A DNA stretch of 32,799 bases from Alphaproteobacteria bacterium (GTDB lineage: Bacteria; Pseudomonadota; Alphaproteobacteria; UBA11222), in the NCBI GenBank assembly GCA_023252275.1, contig JAHHGO010000009.1:1-32799 (forward strand), in the 5' to 3' direction. The notes below the pieces were generated by a model that was given only the letters and a program-made list of their open reading frames with translations, did not search any database and was not told where the DNA came from. A program made the position numbers and the translations under genes. Of this stretch, positions 27,729 through 32,799 are shown piece after piece; within the stretch, counting starts at the first letter, position 1, and each line of letters opens with the position of its first letter.

Positions 27729-27740
27729 CTATGATCATAG
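27729..27740. promoter_or_regulatory. 12-bp perfect palindrome upstream of BVMO 3 (candidate operator)
   Basis: CTATGATCATAG is a perfect inverted repeat lying about 110 bp upstream of the BVMO 3 start codon. No regulator gene is adjacent, so its role is a guess. No equivalent palindrome is seen upstream of paralogues 1 or 2. Confidence 0.3.
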
Positions 27741-27746
27741 ATAATG

Positions 27747-27773
27747 AAAACCCCTACTGCAAGCACGGGTTTT
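27747..27773 (-). terminator. Terminator-like hairpin of the lost fourth BVMO copy
   Basis: AAAACCC (27747-27753) pairs with GGGTTTT (27767-27773) around a 13-nt loop. The hairpin lies just downstream (minus sense) of the fourth-copy remnant, in the same relative position as the terminators after paralogues 2 and 3. It could work in either direction. Confidence 0.45.
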
Positions 27774-27796
27774 TAATGCATGGGGTGGCGGAAATG

Positions 27797-27841
27797 TTAA
27801 AAAAACTCAATCGGGACACCGCCATATTGGCCAGCCATGAA
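27797..27841 (-). pseudogene. 3' remnant of a fourth BVMO paralogue
   Basis: On the minus strand this reads FMAGQYGGVPIEFF and then TAA. The intact paralogues end FLSGQYGGGPVEFF (2), FLNGQYGGGPVEFF (3) and FLTGAYGGGPVKFF (1), each followed by about 17 more residues. The DNA keeps GGCCAATATGGCGG identical to paralogue 3. The stop follows FF directly because of a 7-T run, so the normal tail (ILKDWREEGALRGLEVS-like) is lost. Upstream codons show no homology. It is most simply the decayed end of a fourth tandem copy; a chance match of this length in the right place and orientation is unlikely. Confidence 0.65.
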
Positions 27842-27872
27842 GCGGCCCCCGCATCTGGCGGGCCGCCATTTT
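27842..27872 (+). terminator. Hairpin with T run, + strand
   Basis: GCGGCCC (27842-27848) pairs with GGGCCGC (27860-27866), followed by CATTTT. No + strand gene ends nearby, so it may be a remnant or an insulator between the array and cysE. Confidence 0.35.
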
Positions 27873-27877
27873 GTCTG

Positions 27878-27899
27878 AACGCCCTTCCGGGCCGTTTTT
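27878..27899 (+). terminator. Second hairpin with T run, + strand
   Basis: GCCC (27881-27884) and GGGC (27889-27892) close a TTCC loop, with partial AAC/GTT extension, followed directly by five T (27895-27899). It lies about 30 bp before the cysE promoter. The stem is short, so terminator strength is doubtful. Confidence 0.35.
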
Positions 27900-27930
27900 G
27901 TTAAGATTTGATAACCATAAATGAGGCTAT

Positions 27931-27959
27931 TTGCGCTTTGTCGCGCGAAGCCCTATATT
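27931..27959 (+). promoter_or_regulatory. cysE promoter
   Basis: TTGCGC (27931-27936) and TATATT (27954-27959) are separated by exactly 17 bp. Transcription would begin near 27966, leaving a leader of about 75 nt before cysE. Confidence 0.55.
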
Positions 27960-27988
27960 CCCGGGTAAGGGGCTGTAGAAGCTGATTG

Positions 27989-28035
27989 CCGGGAAGGCCT
28001 GAGAGAGTGCGTGCCGGAAGCACGGCCCGGAGGAG
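27989..28035 (+). promoter_or_regulatory. Structured cysE leader overlapping the ribosome-binding site
   Basis: CCGGG (27989-27993) can pair with CCCGG (28026-28030), enclosing the hairpin CGTGC-CGGAA-GCACG (28010-28024). The outer stem takes in the first two bases of the strong Shine-Dalgarno GGAGGAG (28029-28035), which lies 6 nt before the ATG. Folding could therefore limit translation. I do not recognise a known riboswitch class. Confidence 0.35.
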
Positions 28036-28041
28036 CGTTAA

Positions 28042-28875
28042 ATGTCACAACCGACGACAAAACTGGCCATTCACGATCCAGTATGGACCGAAATCCGCAC
28101 CGCCGCCGCGGCGCTTGCCGCCAGCGAACCGGTGCTGGCCAGTCTGCTTTACGCGACGGTCCTAAACCAGAGCCGGCTGGAGGATTCGCTGGCCTATCTG
28201 CTGTCGCAGCGGCTGAGCACCGTGGAAACCCCGGCGCTGGCCATGCAGCAACTGATTGAGGCCGCCTTTCAGGACGATCCTGACATTGGCGCGGCGCTGC
28301 GCTGCGACCTGGTGGCGGTGTATGAACGCGACCCGGCCTGCAAGGCGCTGCTGGAGCCGCTGCTGTATTTCAAGGGCTTTCACGCCCTGCAAGGCTATCG
28401 CATCGCCAACTGGCTGTTGCGGCGCGGCCGCCGCGGCCTGGCGCTCTATCTGCAAAGCCGCATTTCCGAAGTCTTCGACGTCGACATCAATCCGGCGGCG
28501 CGCATCGGGCGCGGCATCTTCATCGATCATGGGGCCGGCGTCGTGGTGGGCGAGACAGCGGTGATCGAGGATGGCGTTTCGCTGTTACAAGGCGTCAGCC
28601 TAGGCGGCACCGGCAAGGAAACCGGCGACCGGCACCCGAAAATCCGCAAAGGCGTTCTGATCGGCGCGGGGGCCTCGGTGCTGGGAAATATCGAGATCGG
28701 CGAATGCGCGCGCATCGGCGCCGGCAGCGTGGTGCTGGCCAATGTGCCCGCGCATTGCACGGCGGCGGGCGTGCCCGCCAAAATCGTCGGCTGCGCCGGA
28801 TCCGACGCGCCCGCGCGCGACATGCAGCAGCAGTTTGACTGCGGCGAAGATAATGGCCCGTTGCGGGAAATCTAA
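28042..28875 (+). CDS. cysE: Serine O-acetyltransferase
   Basis: This 277-residue enzyme makes O-acetylserine from serine and acetyl-CoA, the committed step of cysteine synthesis. An all-helical N-terminal domain (about 10-140) precedes a left-handed beta-helix of hexapeptide repeats. Catalytic His163 is in FIDHGAG and His198 in RHPKI; GVSLGGTGK and AGVPAKIVG are family hallmarks. Length agrees with CysE. A strong GGAGGAG site fixes the start. The last ~25 residues (RDMQQQFDCGEDNGPLREI) include a Cys and resemble the flexible tail that in CysE carries the cysteine-feedback and CysK-binding Ile; the final residue here is Ile. The gene is convergent with the PCuAC gene, 5 bp apart. Confidence 0.96.
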   Translation: MSQPTTKLAIHDPVWTEIRTAAAALAASEPVLASLLYATVLNQSRLEDSLAYLLSQRLSTVETPALAMQQLIEAAFQDDPDIGAALRCDLVAVYERDPACKALLEPLLYFKGFHALQGYRIANWLLRRGRRGLALYLQSRISEVFDVDINPAARIGRGIFIDHGAGVVVGETAVIEDGVSLLQGVSLGGTGKETGDRHPKIRKGVLIGAGASVLGNIEIGECARIGAGSVVLANVPAHCTAAGVPAKIVGCAGSDAPARDMQQQFDCGEDNGPLREI

Positions 28876-28880
28876 TCGGT

Positions 28881-29429
28881 TTAATGGCCTTGATGCGGTG
28901 ATGGCGCAGTGGATGCGGCGGGACGTTTTTCTATCGCCGCCTCCAGGTTCAGCACCCCGGCCCTTTCCAAGCGCAGCCTTAGCTTAAGCCTTCCGCCTTC
29001 GGCCAGCGGGCCGGGCAGGCCGCTTAACATCACATGCATGCCGCCCGGTTGCAGAACAGCTTCACCGCCCGCCGGGATCGCAACCGCATCCAGCGGCCGC
29101 ATCCGCATGACGCCATCCCGCATCAGGCTGGTATGCAGCCCGGCCTCGCCGCCATCCGGCAGTTCAACCGCCAGCAGCCGGTCTGCATCCGGGCCCTGAT
29201 TGTGAAGCCGGAAATACGCCACGCCGATGCGCTGCTTGCCAAGCGTGGGCGGCGCCCAGGCCTGCGTGATGATGATCTGGCCCGCGAGATATTCCTGCGC
29301 CCCCAGGCGCGCGGAAGCAATATCCATCAGAACTGCCGCACCCAGTACGAGATTGAAAAACATACGATTGAAACAGGAGCGCAACAGCAGCCATCCGTGA
29401 TTTGTGAGCCGGGATCGCGTCACTATCAT
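28881..29429 (-). CDS. PCuAC-family periplasmic copper chaperone
   Basis: The 182-residue exported protein has a hydrophobic leader (about 23-43) and a cupredoxin-like domain. The Cu(I) motif is complete: H99-x10-M110-x21-H132-x-M134, with GGMHVML around the second half. Known members deliver copper to the CuA centre of cytochrome c oxidase, often with ScoI. No ScoI or oxidase gene is next to it here. The start is uncertain: the ATG at 29429 gives a 22-residue pre-leader, while 29363 (MFFNLVLGAAV) gives a neater signal peptide; neither has a clear ribosome site. It is convergent with cysE. Confidence 0.9.
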   Translation of the reverse strand: MIVTRSRLTNHGWLLLRSCFNRMFFNLVLGAAVLMDIASARLGAQEYLAGQIIITQAWAPPTLGKQRIGVAYFRLHNQGPDADRLLAVELPDGGEAGLHTSLMRDGVMRMRPLDAVAIPAGGEAVLQPGGMHVMLSGLPGPLAEGGRLKLRLRLERAGVLNLEAAIEKRPAASTAPSPHQGH

Positions 29430-29464
29430 TCATCCGGCGGATGCACAAGCCGGCCGGAAAATCA

Positions 29465-29492
29465 GGCCCGCCGGTTCTATTCCCGGCGGGCC
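29465..29492 (-). terminator. Terminator after the TadG-like gene
   Basis: A perfect 10-bp stem GGCCCGCCGG/CCGGCGGGCC (29465-29474 and 29483-29492) closes an 8-nt loop. On the minus strand it is followed by TGATTTT. It begins about 25 bp past the TadG stop codon. Confidence 0.75.
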
Positions 29493-29517
29493 ATCGGATA
29501 GGCTGTGAAAGGCGCTG

Positions 29518-31176
29518 TTATTTGCTGATGCGCAGGCTCGCCAATTCCGAGGCGATTGTGGTGAAAGCTGTGCTTAACGCTGCCCCGCTTGATGAGGCAA
29601 AGAACGCTTCCGGCGTTGTGGCGCAATTTCTCAGCAGATTAAGTGTCGCCGTTGCGGTCACCTGAAAGGCGATGGTATAGACGCGGATGCCCTTTGCCTT
29701 GACATTGTTGCACATACGCGCGGTCTTGGCGTCCAGCTCGGCCTCGGCCTCGGACTGGGTATTGATCGTAGGGCCCAGCCGGAGTTTGGCGAGATAACCA
29801 TAGCCGGTGAATGTGGAGAGATTATGGTTGCTTGTGCCGCTGATGGTGTTTTCACCATCGGTCATCAGAACGAGGGCCTTGATAGTGTCTTCATCCGTAT
29901 ACTCTGCGCCTTCCGTATAAGGAGCTTCAGGTGATAAGGTGCGCCATCCCCAGGCCAGCCCGATAGGAATATGCGTGAGATAGGCTGCCGTCATGGAGTC
30001 AATCTTATCCTCAAGTAACGCCCGGTTATTGGTAAGCGGCAGGATTGTCTGCGTATCCTTGCAGTTATAATCCGGGCCCTTGGAGGAAGAAATGGATGAG
30101 CTTATGGCGACACCGGCCGCGGGATATTTCGCGGTCGATCTCTGTTTGACGGCAGCGGTGCCGCTGACAGCATCCGGCAGATAGCTGTTGGCATAGGTGG
30201 GACTGGAGCCATTCGGTTCATCTGGCGCAAACCACGGGACAAACAACGTGTCCGGGTCGGCCGATGACGGAGGGGTGTCAAGTTCGTCAAGATGTTCCCC
30301 GCCAGCTCTAATGGGTCTTTCCATCACGCAGCCCAGCCAGTTCCGGTTGGTGATATTATCATACAGCGTCCATATGGTTTGTCCGGCGGCGAAGTCAAAA
30401 TCCCCATTCACACCACGGTGGATGCTGGATGCGCCTGTCATATCCAGCCAGTCCGGTGAAAAACCCGACGTCCCGTCAAAGGGTCTGACCTTGACGCCCG
30501 CCGCAAACGGCACGATCGACATTTTCAGACGGGTGGGAAATGATTCCGAGCCGAAAAGGATATTAATAAGATCATGCGCCGCGCTCTTCAGATTGGCGAG
30601 TTTCGTGCCGGCCATCGAGCCGGTATTATCCAGCGCCAGCGCGATTTCAAGGCCGGTAACCGCGCGGCTGATTTCTGTGTGGGACGACACATCGATTTCA
30701 TCAAAGCCGGCAAACTTCATGATGGTGGTCTCAACACTGGCTGTTACATGCAGCGTGATTTTCTCATCCGTAATATCCACGCTCAGCTCACCGGGAACGC
30801 CAAGCGCGTCTTCCGGATAGTTGGCGTTGAAATAGGCATTGGCGGTGGCTTCAATTACCGCATCCGAGGCGTCGATCTTTTTACCGGCGGCAAGGCCCGC
30901 GGCGTCCAGCGCCGAGCTTAACCGGGCCTTGACCTGCAACGCGCGCGTAATATCGATTGCGGAACCCGTGGCCGCCATCACCGGCAGCAGCGCCAGCGCA
31001 AAAATCACGGCGACATTGCCTTTTTTGCTGCCGGAGAAACGGGATAACGCCCTGTTGGCGCGTGGCCGCATCGCGCCGTCATGACAGACCTGATTACCAC
31101 CTTGGCCTGCATCGCTGATGCGCGAACCATGAGAAGAAAGCCGCGCTGCATATTTAAGGGCTGTTGGGTTTCGCAT
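29518..31176 (-). CDS. TadG-like pilus protein with von Willebrand factor A domain
   Basis: The 552-residue protein belongs to the Tad/Flp pilus minor components. A basic ~50-residue N-terminus leads into a pseudopilin-like membrane helix GNVAVIFALALLPVMAATG (about 53-71). A large extracytoplasmic part follows, with the vWA MIDAS motif DNTGSM at 183-188 and ALVLMTDGENT further on. The vWA part is interrupted by a long insert rich in Ser, Thr and Pro with a few Cys. The ATG at 31176 is chosen because GGAAAGGA ends 5 nt upstream; longer frames (31230) lack this. It is divergent from two TadE-like genes. Related proteins are surface or periplasmic and may form a pilus-tip or anchoring subunit (inference). 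Confidence 0.85.
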   Translation of the reverse strand: MRNPTALKYAARLSSHGSRISDAGQGGNQVCHDGAMRPRANRALSRFSGSKKGNVAVIFALALLPVMAATGSAIDITRALQVKARLSSALDAAGLAAGKKIDASDAVIEATANAYFNANYPEDALGVPGELSVDITDEKITLHVTASVETTIMKFAGFDEIDVSSHTEISRAVTGLEIALALDNTGSMAGTKLANLKSAAHDLINILFGSESFPTRLKMSIVPFAAGVKVRPFDGTSGFSPDWLDMTGASSIHRGVNGDFDFAAGQTIWTLYDNITNRNWLGCVMERPIRAGGEHLDELDTPPSSADPDTLFVPWFAPDEPNGSSPTYANSYLPDAVSGTAAVKQRSTAKYPAAGVAISSSISSSKGPDYNCKDTQTILPLTNNRALLEDKIDSMTAAYLTHIPIGLAWGWRTLSPEAPYTEGAEYTDEDTIKALVLMTDGENTISGTSNHNLSTFTGYGYLAKLRLGPTINTQSEAEAELDAKTARMCNNVKAKGIRVYTIAFQVTATATLNLLRNCATTPEAFFASSSGAALSTAFTTIASELASLRISK

Positions 31177-31574
31177 GATCATCCTTTCCGCCAGTTGCGC
31201 CGTCTGTTCCAGGCTGCGGGGCTCCGTCACTTAGCTGGTCCTATAATTATGCAGCATGCAAACTGACGCTGATTTCCATTGGCGATATTTACGCCGGCTG
31301 TATTCAGACATATGGTGCAGATAAAACAGGATTAATGTGCGCCATATCACATCAAATTGATATTCACGCCCTTTCCAGCCCGCTTTAACACAAACAAACA
31401 TTGGGCCTGAACCTGCTAGATATTAGATAGGGATCAGCAATGAGCTTATCAGATGTATATATTAACGGATAAAAAATGGTAAATGCCTGATTAATACTGA
31501 TGATAGGCATTCTTTTTCAATTTAGGCGCCCAACAAATCCGGCATGGGATTCACCGGCGCCAGGAGGTAAACAG
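31177..31574. other. 398-bp divergent gap between tadG-like and tadE-like genes
   Basis: The gap is AT-rich compared with its surroundings and holds no convincing gene; tiny frames of 5-10 codons (for example at 31440) look random. It must contain promoters for both directions. AT-rich stretches near 31232-31240 (TATAATTATG) and 31460-31500 are candidates, but I see no well-spaced -35/-10 pair and no TTAA-N7-TTAA CtrA site. Confidence 0.5.
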
Positions 31575-32114
31575 GTGCGCAACAAAGCTCCACGGAAGGC
31601 AGGATGGCGGTTCGGCAATTTCCTGCGCAACAGAAGCGGCGCCACGGCTGTTGAGTTCGCCATGGTGGCGGGGCCATTTCTTTTCACATTGTTTGCAGTT
31701 CTGGAAGTCGCCATGATCTTTTTCGGCTCCAGCGCGCTTGAGGGCGGCGTCCAGGAAGCTGCAAGGCAGATCCGGACGCGGGAGTTGCAGATGGGCGGCG
31801 GCGGCGTAGCCGAATTTAGAGACAAATTATGCGAGGAAGCTGTCGGGCTTATTTCCTGCGGCGAGAAACTTAACGTGGATGTGCGCACCTATGAACAGTT
31901 CGAGGATGCCGATCTGACGCCGCCAGTGGATGCGGATGGAAATCCCGCCGCAGGTCAATTCAATCCCGGCGGCCCTGAAGACGTGGTGGTGGTGCGTGTA
32001 TATTATGTCTGGGATGTTCATACGCCCTTTCTGGGACTGATCCTTGGCAATATCGGCAGCAGCAATTCACGTTTGCTGCTTTCCACTGCAGCATTCCGAA
32101 ATGAACCCCTATGA
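31575..32114 (+). CDS. TadE-like pseudopilin (GTG start)
   Basis: The 179-residue type IVb pseudopilin is a minor subunit of the Tad pilus. The processing region SGATAVEFAMVAG (21-33, with Glu27) mirrors the Flp pilin motif and leads into a membrane helix (about 28-51). The rest is periplasmic and ends LLLSTAAFRNEPL. The start is GTG at 31575, supported by a perfect AGGAGG (31562-31567) 7 nt upstream; the in-frame ATG at 31500 has no such site and would add 25 odd residues. The stop overlaps a possible ATG of the next gene by 4 nt. Two Cys (in KLCEEAVGLISCG) could form a disulfide. Confidence 0.88.
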   Translation: MRNKAPRKAGWRFGNFLRNRSGATAVEFAMVAGPFLFTLFAVLEVAMIFFGSSALEGGVQEAARQIRTRELQMGGGGVAEFRDKLCEEAVGLISCGEKLNVDVRTYEQFEDADLTPPVDADGNPAAGQFNPGGPEDVVVVRVYYVWDVHTPFLGLILGNIGSSNSRLLLSTAAFRNEPL

Positions 32115-32164
32115 TCTCGGAAAGCGCATGCAGCACCCGCCATTATTATCAGAGAGTTGATGCA

Positions 32165-32701
32165 ATGCTGAACTGGCTGAGGAAGCATAAATTCTGGCGA
32201 GATGCGCGCGGGGTTTCCGCCGTTGAATTCGCACTGATTCTGCCGGTGCAGCTTGTGCTGATTTTCGGAACAGTCGAAATCAGCAATTTAATGATTGCCG
32301 ACCGCAAGCTGGTGTCAGCGACCAGCACCACGGCTGATCTGTTCGCACAGACAAAAACCGTCAACAGCGACGAAATCGCGGATATATTTCTGGCGGGCAG
32401 CGCGGTCATGCAGCCCCTGGGATCAGAAAATCTTTCCTTTGTTGTCGCCAGTATTGTGGCCGATGCGGGCGGCGTAACACGGGTGGAATGGAGCGAGGGC
32501 TATGGCGCGGCCGGGCTGGCAGCCGGTTCAATTTTTGCCTTGCCGCCTGGCCTTGTGGGGCCAAATCAAAGCGTCATTATGGTGCAGTCTTCGTATAATT
32601 ACGTATCGCAACTCGGCGAACTGATCACCGCGCCGATAGAATTAACCGACAGGTTCTTTCTGTCGCCGCGCCGCTCGGTAAAGGTCGCCCGGATATTATA
32701 A
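32165..32701 (+). CDS. Second TadE/TadF-like pseudopilin
   Basis: The 178-residue protein has a basic leader (MLNWLRKHKFWRDAR), then GVSAVEFALILPVQLVLIFG (16-35, with Glu21), which is the prepilin-peptidase type processing site and membrane helix of TadE/TadF-class minor pseudopilins. The periplasmic part ends SPRRSVKVARIL. The ATG at 32165 has AGAGAG 8 nt upstream. An in-frame ATG at 32111 would overlap the previous stop (ATGA) and add 18 residues not typical of a prepilin leader, so the start is uncertain. It is cotranscribed with the TadE-like gene. Confidence 0.85.
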   Translation: MLNWLRKHKFWRDARGVSAVEFALILPVQLVLIFGTVEISNLMIADRKLVSATSTTADLFAQTKTVNSDEIADIFLAGSAVMQPLGSENLSFVVASIVADAGGVTRVEWSEGYGAAGLAAGSIFALPPGLVGPNQSVIMVQSSYNYVSQLGELITAPIELTDRFFLSPRRSVKVARIL

Positions 32702-32710
32702 TCCGGTCTC

Positions 32711-32799
32711 TCAGGCGCCATAAGGAATAGTAGGGCCGCCCGCGCGCACTGCTTCGCGCTGCGTCAACGGGGCGCGATCCGGGCTGACGCCAATCGCCT
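32711..32799 (-). CDS. Partial unknown protein, C-terminus at the right edge
   Basis: On the minus strand a frame runs from the window edge to TGA at 32711-32713, reading AIGVSPDRAPLTQREAVRAG followed by GPTIPYGA. The composition looks protein-like and the frame would converge on the second TadE-like gene with a 9 bp gap, consistent with the compact layout. I do not recognise the family. Only 28 residues are visible, so this could be chance. Confidence 0.4.
   Translation of the reverse strand, partial: AIGVSPDRAPLTQREAVRAGGPTIPYGA

Larger units (their letters stand above)
27621..28041. other. 421-bp intergenic region between BVMO 3 and cysE
   Basis: No intact gene is present. Going right it holds the BVMO 3 upstream region with a 12-bp palindrome, a terminator-like hairpin, the 3' remnant of a fourth monooxygenase, two hairpins followed by T runs on the + strand, and the cysE promoter and leader. 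Each is listed separately. Confidence 0.7.

Noticed and set aside
27966-28041. Known riboswitch class (TPP, glycine or SAM-II) in the cysE leader
   Set aside because: A CTGAGAG stretch recalls the TPP motif, but the rest of the conserved TPP, glycine or SAM-II core is absent.

Overview
The window is chromosomal DNA from an alphaproteobacterium. The order is not resolvable by eye. The evidence is a set of families typical of that class (DUF2336, DUF1178, DUF3035, a MutL with the DQHA endonuclease motif, an NDUFAF5-like methyltransferase beside comF) together with conserved gene order (ileS-lspA-DUF3035-M16-M16). Coding density is high. I see no rRNA, tRNA, IS element, phage gene or CRISPR array.

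Layout, left to right. (1) 0.2-4.9 kb: a Flp/Fap pilin gene, then housekeeping genes: an SAM methyltransferase (-) divergent from a + run comF, grxC, Nit-type amidase, DUF2336 and DUF1178. (2) 4.9-7.1 kb (-): an ABC ATPase without a permease and a degenerate GGDEF/EAL-like protein. (3) 7.2-10.5 kb (+): a metallophosphoesterase, then an SxtJ-like membrane protein, a 49-residue DUF5989 protein and a NodU/CmcH carbamoyltransferase. The three-gene set resembles the sxtI/J/K neighbourhood. (4) 10.5-20.1 kb (-): a seven-gene run, ileS-lspA-DUF3035 lipoprotein-M16 protease-M16-like protein-pgi-mutL, almost all joined by 1-4 nt overlaps. (5) 20.2-21.8 kb: fecR-ompA lipoprotein (-) divergent from an RsbW-like anti-sigma kinase (+), separated by only 44 bp that hold a tandem repeat. 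(6) 21.8-27.8 kb (-): three tandem Baeyer-Villiger-type flavin monooxygenase paralogues. Two have their own hairpin terminator and two share a duplicated promoter region; a small 3' remnant of a probable fourth copy lies upstream. (7) 27.9-29.4 kb: cysE with a structured leader, and a PCuAC copper chaperone. (8) 29.5-32.7 kb: Tad pilus minor components, a TadG-like vWA protein (-) divergent from two TadE-like pseudopilins (+). The Tad secretion ATPase, platform and secretin are not in the window.

The most unusual parts are the monooxygenase array with its decayed fourth copy, the compact FecR/OmpA versus RsbW divergent locus, the carbamoyltransferase-SxtJ-DUF5989 set with its very small gene, and an apparently leaderless phosphatase gene. 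I see no clearly undescribed multi-gene system; these are testable leads.
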